A DNA stretch of 64,000 bases from Halodesulfovibrio aestuarii DSM 17919 = ATCC 29578 (GTDB lineage: Bacteria > Desulfobacterota > Desulfovibrionia > Desulfovibrionales > Desulfovibrionaceae), in the NCBI RefSeq assembly GCF_000384815.1, contig NZ_ARQF01000021.1, positions 1,054,001 to 1,118,000 on the forward strand, read 5' to 3'. Position 1 is the stretch's first letter; each line of letters begins with the position of its first letter. The position numbers and the translations under genes are program-made. The notes under the pieces were generated by a model. It was not told the DNA's origin. It was given only the letters and a program-made list of their open reading frames with translations, and did not search any database. Below are positions 9,265-18,247 of this stretch, piece by piece.

Positions 9265-9294
9265 AGCCGGGGATTTTTCCCCGGCTTTTTTTCC
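9265..9294 (+). terminator. Intrinsic terminator between the flagellins
   Basis: AGCCGGGGA / TCCCCGGCT stem with a short T-rich loop, followed by a T run. It implies that the second flagellin has its own promoter or depends on read-through. Confidence 0.92.
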
Positions 9295-9310
9295 AACACT
9301 TTTGCATAGA

Positions 9311-9326
9311 GCTGTTTTTTAACAGC
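9311..9326. promoter_or_regulatory. Inverted repeat upstream of the second flagellin
   Basis: GCTGTT-TTTT-AACAGC, a perfect 6-bp inverted repeat 48 bases before the start codon. It could be an operator or a leader hairpin. No sigma-54 or sigma-28 promoter could be recognised in 9295-9373. Confidence 0.35.
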
Positions 9327-9373
9327 CCCATCACTGCTGTAGAGAGCTTTGTAGAACACGGAGGTTATACAAT

Positions 9374-10885
9374 ATGTCTTTAGCCATTAACCACAATATG
9401 CTGGCAATAAATTCCAGATACAGTCTTAATCAGAGCTACGACGCTCTGGGTACATCGACCCGTCGTCTTTCTTCCGGTCTTCGTGTTGGAACAGCAGCAG
9501 ATGATGCAGCCGGCCTTGCCATTCGCGAGCTTATGCGTGCGGATATAAAAACGCTCGGTCAGGGATTGCGTAACGCAAACGACGGCATCTCCATGATTCA
9601 GACAGCAGATGGTGCTCTTAACGTAATTGATACGCAGCTTATCCGCATGAAAGAGCTGGCAGAACAAGCCGCTACCGGAACGTATACAGACGACCAGCGA
9701 GTACTGATCAATCAGGAATACCAGAAATTAGCTCTTGAGATTAGCCGCATCGCCGAATCTAGCGAATTTAACACCAGAAAATTGCTTGATGGCTACGAAC
9801 ACAATTTCATTGTATCCAATGAAACTCCTGTTGCTACCGGCGCAGCCACTGTGGATACTGCAAACAACGCACTCTCAACTGTAGCAGCTGGTGACACAGC
9901 GACGTTCACCAACCGGAATGAAGATGGATTTACCGTTACCACCACTGCAACCTTCTCATACAAAGGCACTGGTGGCACAGTTCCTACCAATGCCACATAC
10001 TCTTACAATACAGATGGTACCACAACTATCACTCCTGAGCCACAGGCAACGGCTGGCGATCAGGAACTCATAAGTACTGAAGTCTACACTCTGAGTAAGC
10101 AGTATGAGCCAAGCGAAGCCACTAGCGTTCGCTACGAAATTTCTACAGACGGCGGCGAAACTTGGAATGATTTGCCGACCACCGGTACCGTAACAACCAA
10201 CGCCGGAGAACAGCTTCGCGTTACAGCAAACTATCCTAAAGGTGAAATCACCGAAACGTTTGTTGACCCGAGCAGTACCGACCCTGCACTTGCTGCCGAC
10301 GATGCAAATATTGCCTTTGAATACGATGCGGCAACCCATACGGTCAGCTACAAAACCGTTCCTGTAAACACCGCACCCCCTGCACTTACCGAGGCACAGA
10401 TTGATGAAAATGGCGCTCAGGCCAAAGCAGATCTTTCAACGGTACAAAAAAGTATTCAAACAGATTCCGCGACAACTATTAAATTCACCTTTGGTGCCCG
10501 TAATGAGGCTCATGATAACTACGGCATTAAGATAGCTAAAGTTAACGCAAAAGCACTCGGTATAGGCAACGGCGCAGGTGATACCCTTTTAACACGGAAA
10601 AGTGCACTCAAGGCGCTCGACAACATTTCAAAAGCGATCATTAAAAAAGATAAAATTCGAGCACGCATTGGTGCAACACAAAACCGCCTCGAAGCATCCA
10701 TTGATAATATTTCAATCCAGCGCGAAAACGCGCAGGCATCCGAGTCTCAAATTTCTGATGTAGATGTTGCGAGCGAAATGGTAGACTTTACCCGCAGACA
10801 ACTTATGGCCAACACAGCCATGTCTATACTGGTTCAGGCAAACTCGTTGCCGGAAACAGCACGCAGACTCCTTGAAGGCTCTTAG
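9374..10885 (+). CDS. Flagellin (503 residues)
   Basis: Second filament protein, a tandem paralogue of the gene at 7215. The N-terminal region (about 1-140) is nearly identical in the conserved stretches (LSSGLRVGTAADDAAGLAIRE; GLRNANDGISMIQTADGAL). The C-terminal region has RARIGATQNRLEASIDNIS, ISDVDVASEMVDF and QANSLPETARRLL. The central region (about 145-410) differs from the first flagellin in sequence and length, so the two filaments would expose different surfaces. It carries the same GGAGGTTATACAATATG leader. It is followed by a bidirectional terminator shared with the converging rnc gene. Confidence 0.96.
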   Translation: MSLAINHNMLAINSRYSLNQSYDALGTSTRRLSSGLRVGTAADDAAGLAIRELMRADIKTLGQGLRNANDGISMIQTADGALNVIDTQLIRMKELAEQAATGTYTDDQRVLINQEYQKLALEISRIAESSEFNTRKLLDGYEHNFIVSNETPVATGAATVDTANNALSTVAAGDTATFTNRNEDGFTVTTTATFSYKGTGGTVPTNATYSYNTDGTTTITPEPQATAGDQELISTEVYTLSKQYEPSEATSVRYEISTDGGETWNDLPTTGTVTTNAGEQLRVTANYPKGEITETFVDPSSTDPALAADDANIAFEYDAATHTVSYKTVPVNTAPPALTEAQIDENGAQAKADLSTVQKSIQTDSATTIKFTFGARNEAHDNYGIKIAKVNAKALGIGNGAGDTLLTRKSALKALDNISKAIIKKDKIRARIGATQNRLEASIDNISIQRENAQASESQISDVDVASEMVDFTRRQLMANTAMSILVQANSLPETARRLLEGS

Positions 10886-10940
10886 CCGGTCACTGAGCAC
10901 TTTGGATGTAATCCTGCTTCAGGAAGAGACATACCAATAA

Positions 10941-10975
10941 AAAAAGCCGGAGAAATTCTCCGGCTTTTTTTATTG
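10941..10975. terminator. Bidirectional terminator between flagellin and rnc
   Basis: AGCCGGAGAA / TTCTCCGGCT stem flanked by an A run on the left and a T run on the right, so it works on both strands for the two converging genes. Confidence 0.92.
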
Positions 10976-10991
10976 GCTCATATACAGTCAG

Positions 10992-11672
10992 TTATACATC
11001 AAGCCGCTCAAGTGCAATGCTGGCAGCATACTGCTCTGCACGTTTTACGCTGGGACCTTCAGCGATAATTATCGCTCCGTCCGGCAGTCTCAGTTCAACC
11101 TCAAACACCTTTGCATGTTCAGGGCCTTTACTGTTTTTAAGCGTATAAGATGGACGGTCTTTAAATTTTTTCTGTGTCAGTTCTTGTAAACGGCTCTTGT
11201 AGTCTTTTGACTTGGAGTTTTCCGGTTCGTTAGGCCACTTGCCCTCAAACATGTTATCGATGTACTTCAAGGCACTATCATAGCCGCCGTCAAGAAATAC
11301 TGCACCAAGTACAGCCTCAAACGCGTCACTCAATAAAGAGTGTCTGTCCCGGCCGCCTTGCGCCTCTTCCCCTTTGCCAAGCTTCAAATATTTATCAAGC
11401 TGCATTTCTATTGCTAAGGCTGCAAGAGATGGCTTACTCACCAACTTTGCGCGCATACGGGTTAACACACCCTCTCTAGCTTTTGGAAATTTGGCAAATA
11501 GCCGTTCAGAAACACAGATTTCAAGAACTGCGTCACCTAAAAATTCTAATCGTTCGTTATGTTCTATCGCCCCGCCATGCTCATTCGCGAATGAACTGTG
11601 GGTTAATGCTGTCTCAAGCAAAGAAATCTGAGTAAATGTATAACGAATGTGTTCTTGCAATCTTTCGAGCAT
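10992..11672 (-). CDS. rnc: Ribonuclease III
   Basis: Double-strand-specific endoribonuclease of 226 residues for rRNA and mRNA processing. The catalytic domain (about 1-150) has [14 protein letters not shown], with the Glu/Asp metal ligands, and [15 protein letters not shown]. The C-terminal double-stranded RNA-binding domain (about 155-225) has [14 protein letters not shown] and [16 protein letters not shown]. The ATG at 11672 is chosen over one 27 codons upstream because AGAAGGATAGT precedes it and the upstream residues do not fit the family. It converges with the flagellin gene and stands alone. Confidence 0.95.
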   Translation of the reverse strand: MLERLQEHIRYTFTQISLLETALTHSSFANEHGGAIEHNERLEFLGDAVLEICVSERLFAKFPKAREGVLTRMRAKLVSKPSLAALAIEMQLDKYLKLGKGEEAQGGRDRHSLLSDAFEAVLGAVFLDGGYDSALKYIDNMFEGKWPNEPENSKSKDYKSRLQELTQKKFKDRPSYTLKNSKGPEHAKVFEVELRLPDGAIIIAEGPSVKRAEQYAASIALERLDV

Positions 11673-11991
11673 ACTATCCTTCTCGCACACAACGGTGCTT
11701 TTCTGCCGACAAGTGCCTGGGTAAAAAAGGAAATGGCTGCCTTTTGTACACAAGTCTTATCAACAGCATACTGTGATCGTATAAGTTTGCATTGGCGGTT
11801 ATCTTTTTTTTCACCATATGTAAACACAGATACCATTTATTCTACCAATTACGCCTCAACCGGTTTTATAAACATCACATTTATGCAACATACACGACAC
11901 ATGCATGGCATGCACTCAATTAAATACACAAACCAAAGACATTACAAGCCCCTTAAACTCAAAAACAGTAAATATCTTCCTTGATTTTCTC

Positions 11992-12000
11992 TGTTATAAT
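11992..12000 (+). promoter_or_regulatory. Candidate extended -10 promoter
   Basis: TGTTATAAT is a consensus extended -10 element (TGnTATAAT) about 186 bases before the gene at 12187. No good -35 box is seen at 16-18 bases. Otherwise nothing was recognised in 11673-12186 beyond a palindromic TGCATGGCATGCA near 11900. Confidence 0.4.
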
Positions 12001-12186
12001 ACGGCAAAGTGTAAATCGCATTTTAGCTCAAGCTGTTCTGCATGTTTCATTATACTTTTTTAGCCTGTCATCTATTCACGGCTGGCTACTTTTTATGATA
12101 TTGTTCCAAAGCTGGGTTAGCATGTTCTGCTCAATTGCGCATGTGTAACTCAATATTTTTATATAGTTTTTTGACAGGAGGACGCA

Positions 12187-13260
12187 ATGGCTGCAGGAAT
12201 CTACATTGGCTCTACGTCCGGATATTCCGGTAAAAACATGGTTGTTATGGGCATTGGTCTGCGTCTTCAAAAAGAAGGGTTTGATGTAGGCTACATGAAA
12301 CCAGTCGGTGCTGTACCGGAAGAGCGTGACGGTGTGCTCGGTGATCAGGACGCATTTTTTGTTCAAGATATTCTCGGACAGGATGCACCACCGGAGCTCG
12401 TCAGTCCGGTGGTCGTAACACAGGACTTCAAAGTACGCGCATTCAGCGGACAGTTTGACGATCTCATGCCGTCAATCAAGCATGGGTATGAACAGCTTGC
12501 AAAAGGCAAAGACGCTATGGTCGTTGCCGGTTCAGGCTCCATGTACTCCGGCCGCTACTGCAACATTGACGGAATGCGCGTTGCCAAAGCACTTGGTCTG
12601 CAAATCATTGTTATAGACCGGCTCGATAAAGAATTGAATTACGACTACCTTGTCGTACTCAAAGATGTTCTGGGAGACAGCCTTGCCGGCGTTATCTTGA
12701 ATGACATTCCTTCCAGCTTTATGAATGAAGTGGATGGACTCATTAAGCCTTTCCTCGAACGTAATGATATTAAAGTGCTCGGTGTTATCCCGAAAGATCC
12801 GCTCATGGGTGCCATTAAAGTAAGCGACCTTGCAGAACGCCTTGGCGGCAGAGTTATCTCCTGCGCGTCCAAATCTGAGAAAGTTGTAGAAAACTTCCTC
12901 ATCGGCACCATGCAGGTTGAAAACTTTATGACGCACTTTAGAAAGAATAAAAACTCTGCCGTTATCGTAGGTGGTGACCGTTCCGACGTACAGCTTGTTG
13001 CCCTTGAAGGCAGCTGCCCGTGCCTCGTACTTACCGGTAACCTCTACCCTAACGATATTATTCTCACCCGCTCAGAGGTGCTGAATATTCCTATCGTCGT
13101 TGTTCGCGACGATACCTACACCGTAGCAAAGAAAATGGAAGCTATTCTTTCCAGACACAAATTGCGCGATGTGATCAAAATTCGTCAGGGCGCTCAGCTT
13201 GTGAGCTCCTCCATCGATTTTGACTACATCAAAGAACGCATGGGGCTGAGCAACAGATAA
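12187..13260 (+). CDS. BioD-like/DRTGG-domain protein (phosphotransacetylase N-terminal type)
   Basis: Product of 357 residues resembling the N-terminal half of long phosphotransacetylases (COG0857) without the catalytic PTA_PTB domain. Residues about 1-215 form a BioD/CobB-like P-loop fold with a modified loop near the N-terminus (GSTSGYSGKN, where BioD has GxxxxxGKT) and VAGSGSMYSGRYCNIDGMRVAKAL. Residues about 220-330 form a DRTGG domain. In the long enzymes these parts are regulatory. The stand-alone protein has no assigned reaction. AGGAGG lies 8 bases before the ATG. An imperfect hairpin element (13279-13347) follows the stop. Confidence 0.8.
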   Translation: MAAGIYIGSTSGYSGKNMVVMGIGLRLQKEGFDVGYMKPVGAVPEERDGVLGDQDAFFVQDILGQDAPPELVSPVVVTQDFKVRAFSGQFDDLMPSIKHGYEQLAKGKDAMVVAGSGSMYSGRYCNIDGMRVAKALGLQIIVIDRLDKELNYDYLVVLKDVLGDSLAGVILNDIPSSFMNEVDGLIKPFLERNDIKVLGVIPKDPLMGAIKVSDLAERLGGRVISCASKSEKVVENFLIGTMQVENFMTHFRKNKNSAVIVGGDRSDVQLVALEGSCPCLVLTGNLYPNDIILTRSEVLNIPIVVVRDDTYTVAKKMEAILSRHKLRDVIKIRQGAQLVSSSIDFDYIKERMGLSNR

Positions 13261-13278
13261 CTCGATTTAGTATTTCTG

Positions 13279-13347
13279 TTGCCTCCGGCGGCTGAGAGGG
13301 AACCCCGTTTTTTTTCAAAAAATTAGGTTCCCTCTCAAGCTCTCCCT
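13279..13347. repeat. Dispersed GCCTCCGGCGG-head hairpin repeat, copy 1
   Basis: Begins GCCTCCGGCGGCTGAGAGGG and contains the inverted repeat GAGAGGGAACC (13294-13304) / GGTTCCCTCTC (13326-13336). Its head and hairpin layout match copies at 24875 and 25674 (reverse), though the stem sequence has diverged. It may also end transcription of the gene at 12187. Confidence 0.7.
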
Positions 13348-13458
13348 TCTGAAAAAGACTTCGGCATACTCTCTTCCCTTATTATCCACACAAACTGAGA
13401 CCCCCACGCCCTATCGGCAACGCCCGTATTTCCTCAACATCACGTACAAGAATAATAA

Positions 13459-14643
13459 ATGCCTAGAACTACTATACAACATAGCGCGCTGCCTTTTCGG
13501 TCTGCTTTTCCATATCTTTGCTTTCTTGCGCTCATTTTCTACGTAAACAGTGTAGAACGTGCGCTTTTATCACCACTGCTCGTTTCTATTCAGGAAGAAT
13601 TTCACTTCTCATACACGCTTACCACCAGCCTGCTTGTTATTCGCTCTCTTGGATTCAGCCTGAGCCTTTTTGCCAACAGCTTTCTTGCCACACACTTTAC
13701 GCACCGGCGCATTATCACAGCATCCATATTTTTTGTCGGAGCAAGTTTCACCCTGCTTTCCACTACGACAACCTACCTTCAACTACAGTTAGGACTGCTG
13801 TTTTTTGGGCTTTCTGCGGGATTGTACTTTCCATCCGGCATGGCAATGCTAGCCTCTCTTGTAAAAAAAGAAGATATAAGCAAAGCATTTTCAATTCACG
13901 AACTTGCGCCGAATCTTGGTTTCATCACTGCCCCGTTTATCGTTGAAATAATGCTCTCATTCACAGACTGGCGCGGCACCATGCGTTACATGGGTATAGC
14001 AGCTATGTTGCTTGCCATTCTCTTTGCACTTACGAGTAAAGGTGGATACACCCACGGAGCACCACCGCGCTTTTCCACCGTCAAACGAATTCTGACAAAG
14101 CGTAACACATGGATTTTCTTTACCCTTGTGGGCATTGCTCTGACACTGGAAACCGCTCCATATTATGTGTTACCGTTGTTTCTGGTTGATCAGCAAAACA
14201 TGACAAGCGCCGAGGCTAACAACCTGCTTGCCATGTCCAGACTGGCAACGCCGTTGATGGCTCTTTCTGCAGGCTTTATCTCGACCATAACAGGCGTCAA
14301 ACCGCTGCTTTTCAGCGGATTGCTGTTAAGCGCCGTATCCCTTGCGCTTATGGCGACAGCGCACGGAACGCTGCTCTCGGCAGCAATCATTGCACAACCA
14401 CTGTTTCCAGCTATTCTATTTCCTGTAATTTTTATGGTTTTTTCAGATTTCTTTCCACCGGAAGAACAATCTCTCGTACTCGCAATCACCATGCCTTTTG
14501 TGGGATTTATCGGTTCCGGAATCATGCCGAACTTTTTGGGATACTGTGGAGACATATTCTCTTTTGAAACTGGATTTGGCATACTAAGCGCTCTAACAAT
14601 CGCAAGCATTGCAGCACTGTTTATTACGCCTGCATCAGATTAG
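13459..14643 (+). CDS. MFS transporter
   Basis: Product of 394 residues with twelve predicted hydrophobic segments and a long polar loop near the middle, the layout of the major facilitator superfamily. N-terminal FYVNSVERALLSPLLVSIQEEF and a Gly-rich FFGLSAGLYFPSGMAML helix fit the superfamily. It is closest in feel to nitrate/sialate-type or unassigned MFS carriers. The substrate cannot be inferred. The ribosome binding site is weak (AAGAATAATAA). No operon partner is evident. Confidence 0.85.
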   Translation: MPRTTIQHSALPFRSAFPYLCFLALIFYVNSVERALLSPLLVSIQEEFHFSYTLTTSLLVIRSLGFSLSLFANSFLATHFTHRRIITASIFFVGASFTLLSTTTTYLQLQLGLLFFGLSAGLYFPSGMAMLASLVKKEDISKAFSIHELAPNLGFITAPFIVEIMLSFTDWRGTMRYMGIAAMLLAILFALTSKGGYTHGAPPRFSTVKRILTKRNTWIFFTLVGIALTLETAPYYVLPLFLVDQQNMTSAEANNLLAMSRLATPLMALSAGFISTITGVKPLLFSGLLLSAVSLALMATAHGTLLSAAIIAQPLFPAILFPVIFMVFSDFFPPEEQSLVLAITMPFVGFIGSGIMPNFLGYCGDIFSFETGFGILSALTIASIAALFITPASD

Positions 14644-14713
14644 CACACTGAATACTTGACAGTTGCAGAACGAATACCTACCTAAAGCCGGAACTTACTT
14701 TAAGGAGCAGAAC

Positions 14714-15067
14714 ATGGCTTATGAAATTAAATTAGTTAAATTAGTGAGTGGCGACATGCTCATTGGCAAAGCAAACGTTGAAGAAGGTATGCTTACCGAC
14801 GTAGCTGTTTTGCAGACTGTCCCAACTCAGCAAGGCGTACAGATGATGCTCCTGCCTTTCGGTTACCCGTTTGAGCAAGATTTCGACGCTAAAATTTCTA
14901 CCGCACACGTAATCTACGAATACAAAGAGTGTCCGGAAGATCTTAAAACAAAATATCTGGAAGCTACTTCAAACCTTACCGTTTCCACCGGAGGTCTTGG
15001 CAACTTGAACCTTCAGGGTGGCGCAGGCGGTAATGTAACTGATATCTCCCAGCTTCTGAAAAAATAA
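14714..15067 (+). CDS. Small Sm-like (LSM-fold) protein
   Basis: 117-residue soluble protein. The pattern KLVKLVSGDMLIGKANVEEGMLTDVAVLQTVP, then QQGVQMMLLPFGYPFEQD, then AHVIYEYKECPEDLKTKYLE resembles the short Sm-like proteins known from marine phages and some bacteria (a strongly bent beta-sheet with a G-x-x-L/I-x-G turn). The C-terminus is Gly-rich and ends DISQLLKK. The ATG at 14714 is chosen over one at 14663 because AAGGAG lies 8 bases upstream. RNA binding is possible by fold but not shown. The Sm-like call rests on pattern recognition and needs a profile search. Confidence 0.6.
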   Translation: MAYEIKLVKLVSGDMLIGKANVEEGMLTDVAVLQTVPTQQGVQMMLLPFGYPFEQDFDAKISTAHVIYEYKECPEDLKTKYLEATSNLTVSTGGLGNLNLQGGAGGNVTDISQLLKK

Positions 15068-15090
15068 TCACTCGCTTTTATTACGTTTTT

Positions 15091-15118
15091 TAAGAGGCGG
15101 CATTAGTGTCGCCTCTTA
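15091..15118 (+). terminator. Hairpin, possible terminator
   Basis: TAAGAGGCG / CGCCTCTTA stem with a 10-base loop, followed by CCTATTTTT. The T run is delayed by four bases, so termination would be weak. Confidence 0.5.
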
Positions 15119-15189
15119 CCTATTTTTGCACGACATAACTTTTTACTCACGCCTCCCTGCCACAAGAGGCATCCGTATAAGGACATTCC

Positions 15190-17766
15190 ATGCGTGAATT
15201 GCTGCAACTGGTTCCCAAACCAAGCCGTTACCTCGGCATCGAAGAAGGAACCGTTCATAAACAAGGCAAAGACATTTCCATCCACACCGCACTTGCATTT
15301 CCAGATATGTACGAAGTGGGCATGTCATACCTTGGTCAAAAGATTCTTTACGGAATCCTCAACGAGCGTGAAAACTGGTGGGCAGAACGTGTTTTCACCC
15401 CGTGCGTAGAAACCGCACAGGTTCTGCGTGACCACAACACACCGCTGGCAACGCTGGAATCCGACACTCCACTTGGCGATCTCGACATGGTCGGCTTTCA
15501 TGTCACGCACGAGCTTTGCTACACTAACATTCTGTACATGCTCGACCTGAGCGGCATTCCGTACCGCACCGCAGATCGTGGTGACACGCTGGATATCCCG
15601 ATCATCATGGCTGGTGGCGGCTGCACATTATCTGCCGAACCGCTTGCACCGTTCATGGATCTCATGACCCTTGGTGAAGGCGAATTCATGATGGTTGAAT
15701 TGCTCGAAACTCTTGAACAGTGCAAAAAAGAAAACACGTCACGACACGAATTTCTTCTTCGGGCAGCAAAAATTCCGGGCGTCTACGTTCCATCCTTCTT
15801 TGAAGAAAAAGAAGCAGGAACAATGCTCGTGCCGACCGAAGACATTACCGCGCGTCCAACACGCCGCGTAGTACCGCAAATGGATGATGCAACATTCCCG
15901 ACCAGCCAGCCGATTCCGTTCGGCGCAGTGCACAGCCGTCTTGCGCTGGAAATCGCACGTGGCTGTACCCGCGGCTGTCGCTTCTGTCAGGCAGGTATGA
16001 CCTACCGCCCTGCCCGTGAGCGTTCCGTAACAAACGTAGAAAAAATTGTGCAGGAAAGCCTCACAACCACAGGGTACGACGATCTTTCTTTCCTCTCTCT
16101 GTCCACCGGTGATTTCTCAGCTCTCAAAGAGTTGTTCATGAACACCGTAGACCGTTGTACACAGGAACAGGTTTCCGTATCATTACCGTCCTTGCGCGTC
16201 GGCTCCATTGATGACGACATCATGGAAAAAATGGCTTCCATCCGCCGTACAGGTGCAACCCTTGCTCCGGAAGCAGGCAGCCAGCGTCTACGTGATGTAA
16301 TCAACAAAGGCATTACGGAAGAAGCCATCATCACCCACGTACGGAAACTCTACCAGCATGGCTGGCAGCAGGTTAAACTGTACTTTATGATCGGCTTGCC
16401 AACAGAAACTTACGAAGACCTCGATGAAATTATTGAGCTCTGCCGCAAAGTACGTGGTGCAGCAGGCAAGCGCATTCAGGTAACCGCAGGTATCTCTCCG
16501 TTTGTTCCTAAGCCGAACACCCCGTTCCAGTGGGAACCGCAAATTTCTTACGATGAAATCCGCAACCGCATTTTCTACCTGCGCGACAAGTTCAAGCAAG
16601 AAAAAAACATGCGTATGCGCTGGCACGAGCCGGAATCCAGCCTTCTTGAAGGTATTTTCTCCCGTGGTGACCGCCGCCTTGCGGACGTTGTGGAAACTGC
16701 CTACGCCAAAGGCGCTGTCTTCAGCAGCTGGGTTGAGCATTTCTCCATCGAACCGTACCTTGAAGCGCTCGAAGAGCACGGCCTCACCGTTGATGAATAC
16801 ACCGGAGCACGCGACACCGAAGCTGCGCTTCCGTGGGATCATCTCAATAACGGCGTAACCAAAGAATTTCTCCTTCGCGAACTCAAACGCGCGAAAGAAG
16901 AAAAAGTGACTGACGATTGTCGCTACGGCGCATGCCGCGTATGTGGCGCCTGTGATAAAGGTGCAAAAGAGTCTGAACTGGAACGTCTTACCGAAGATAC
17001 AAAATACCAGAACATTCTCAACAACGAAGCACGGGATCAGGAAGCACACGAGATCGAACTGGACGAAAACGGCCGTATTGTCATCAAGTCCGCAGTATCC
17101 AACAAGCCGCCAAAGCTTGCAGAGCACCTTACTGTAAAGGCAGCGCACATGCGCGTCTGGTACAGTAAAGAAGGTGCATCCGTATTCCTTTCGCAGCTGG
17201 AACTCCAATCCATTTTCGAACGCATCTTCCGTCGCGTAGATCTGCCGCTCACCTTCTCTCAGGGCTTCCACCCGCTGCCGCTCATTTCATTCGGCCGCGC
17301 CCTGCCGATCGGTGTGGCAAGTAAAAAAGAATGGGTGAACATCTTCATTCGCGAACCATTCACACCGGAAGAAGTGTTCAAAAAACTCATCTCTGCGCTG
17401 CCGACCGGTATGCATCCGGTAGCAGTAGAAAAGCTCTCCATGTCAAAAAAACAGCCGCAGCCGTACGCAGAGACCTTCAAAGTGGAATACGTGGGCGACA
17501 AAACACGCGAAGCCGACTTCATTCAGGCATTCAAAGATATGCTTGAAGAAGATTCCATAATGTGGACACGCTCTACCAAAAAAGGCGACCGCACCATGGA
17601 CGTACGACCAGTGTTCGCAAAAGTTATCTTCAACGAAGACGACATCACCATTACCCTCGACTGGACAGACATCTACGTGTCACCAGTCAACATCGTCAAA
17701 GCAATTACACCGGGCTTCGATGTACTCGACTTTAAAATGACCAAACTCGATCAGCACATGCCTTAG
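15190..17766 (+). CDS. B12-binding-type radical SAM protein fused to DUF2344 (TIGR03960/TIGR03936)
   Basis: Product of 858 residues. An N-terminal B12-binding-like region (about 20-200) precedes a radical SAM domain with the 4Fe-4S motif CTRGCRFC (CX3CX2C, about residue 258), the SLSTGDFS strand and APEAGSQRLRDVINKG. A cysteine cluster near residue 577 (CRYGACRVCGAC) could bind zinc or a cluster. The last 230 residues are the DUF2344 domain (LSQLELQSIFERIFRR; LPLTFSQGFHPLPLISFGRALPIG). The reaction is unassigned. The family is often near RNase E/G and ribosomal protein genes elsewhere. It stands alone here, with a strong terminator after it. Confidence 0.9.
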   Translation: MRELLQLVPKPSRYLGIEEGTVHKQGKDISIHTALAFPDMYEVGMSYLGQKILYGILNERENWWAERVFTPCVETAQVLRDHNTPLATLESDTPLGDLDMVGFHVTHELCYTNILYMLDLSGIPYRTADRGDTLDIPIIMAGGGCTLSAEPLAPFMDLMTLGEGEFMMVELLETLEQCKKENTSRHEFLLRAAKIPGVYVPSFFEEKEAGTMLVPTEDITARPTRRVVPQMDDATFPTSQPIPFGAVHSRLALEIARGCTRGCRFCQAGMTYRPARERSVTNVEKIVQESLTTTGYDDLSFLSLSTGDFSALKELFMNTVDRCTQEQVSVSLPSLRVGSIDDDIMEKMASIRRTGATLAPEAGSQRLRDVINKGITEEAIITHVRKLYQHGWQQVKLYFMIGLPTETYEDLDEIIELCRKVRGAAGKRIQVTAGISPFVPKPNTPFQWEPQISYDEIRNRIFYLRDKFKQEKNMRMRWHEPESSLLEGIFSRGDRRLADVVETAYAKGAVFSSWVEHFSIEPYLEALEEHGLTVDEYTGARDTEAALPWDHLNNGVTKEFLLRELKRAKEEKVTDDCRYGACRVCGACDKGAKESELERLTEDTKYQNILNNEARDQEAHEIELDENGRIVIKSAVSNKPPKLAEHLTVKAAHMRVWYSKEGASVFLSQLELQSIFERIFRRVDLPLTFSQGFHPLPLISFGRALPIGVASKKEWVNIFIREPFTPEEVFKKLISALPTGMHPVAVEKLSMSKKQPQPYAETFKVEYVGDKTREADFIQAFKDMLEEDSIMWTRSTKKGDRTMDVRPVFAKVIFNEDDITITLDWTDIYVSPVNIVKAITPGFDVLDFKMTKLDQHMP

Positions 17767-17796
17767 TTGCTGATTCGTTCATAGAACTAAGAAAAC

Positions 17797-17825
17797 AAAA
17801 GCCCGTCACAATGTGACGGGCTTTT
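17797..17825 (+). terminator. Intrinsic terminator
   Basis: AAAAGCCCGTCAC / GTGACGGGCTTTT stem with a three-base loop, followed by T-rich sequence. Confidence 0.93.
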
Positions 17826-17851
17826 GTTTTTGTTTTTGTTTTTGTTTTTTT
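17822..17851. repeat. Short tandem repeat (GTTTTT)n
   Basis: About four and a half copies of the hexamer GTTTTT directly after the terminator hairpin, forming the T-rich tail. Copy number could vary by slippage. Confidence 0.85.
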
Positions 17852-17878
17852 GCCTGCGGCGCTTTTTTGAGTTTGTAT

Positions 17879-17979
17879 GCCTCCGGCGGGCAAGGGCTCT
17901 GCCCTGCACCCGCAAGAGGGACGCCCTCTTGACTGCGAATTGCGAGAACAGCCTACTATCTCAAACAATTCCGGCTTAT
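17879..17979 (+). repeat. Dispersed GCCTCCGGCGG-head repeat, copy 2
   Basis: Starts GCCTCCGGCGGG and contains the hairpins AGGGC-TCT-GCCCT and CAAGAGGG-ACG-CCCTCTTG. Its tail (TTGCGAGAACAGCC, then CAATT, then GGCTTAT) matches the tail of the copy at 24875. Its middle matches, in inverted orientation, the copy at 18145. Confidence 0.75.
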
Positions 17980-18144
17980 CCCCACTCTTTTTACCATAAT
18001 ACATTGTATTGTATGAGTTGCACCTCTGGCACAGGCAGGTCGTATCCTCGCAGCCTATCCGCCATGACCTTTATCTAACAACAATCTTTCTATAGCTAAC
18101 CCGAAAAAAAACTTTAAAAGAATAGAAAACATTCCCCTAAAAGG

Positions 18145-18209
18145 GTCAAGGGGCGCGCCCCTTGCGGGTGCAGGGCAGAGCCCTTGCCCGTCGGAGACCC
18201 GCCGGAGGC
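18145..18209 (-). repeat. Dispersed GCCTCCGGCGG-head repeat, copy 3 (inverted)
   Basis: Read on the minus strand it begins GCCTCCGGCGGG and continues GGGCAAGGGCTCTGCCC and TGCACCCGCAAG as in copy 2. It contains an 18-bp perfect palindrome CAAGGGGCGCGCCCCTTG at 18147-18164. It lies just after the xerC stop, where it may also act as a transcript end. The rest of 17980-18144 shows nothing further. Confidence 0.75.
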
Positions 18210-18247
18210 TCGTCGAAGACCTTCCAAAGACGTAACAAAGAAAAAGC

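Noticed and set aside
8790-9359. 189-codon minus-strand frame over the first flagellin end
   Set aside because: Antisense to conserved flagellin sequence and runs through the terminator at 9265.
9295-9373. Possible sigma-54 or sigma-28 promoter for the second flagellin
   Set aside because: CCAACACTTTTGCAT has a -12-like half but no GG at the right distance, and no TAAA-N15-GCCGATAA element was found.
16288-17271. 327-codon open frame on the minus strand
   Set aside because: It lies wholly inside the radical SAM/DUF2344 gene, has no ribosome binding site and its protein has no recognisable motif. Long antisense frames are common in genes of this codon use.
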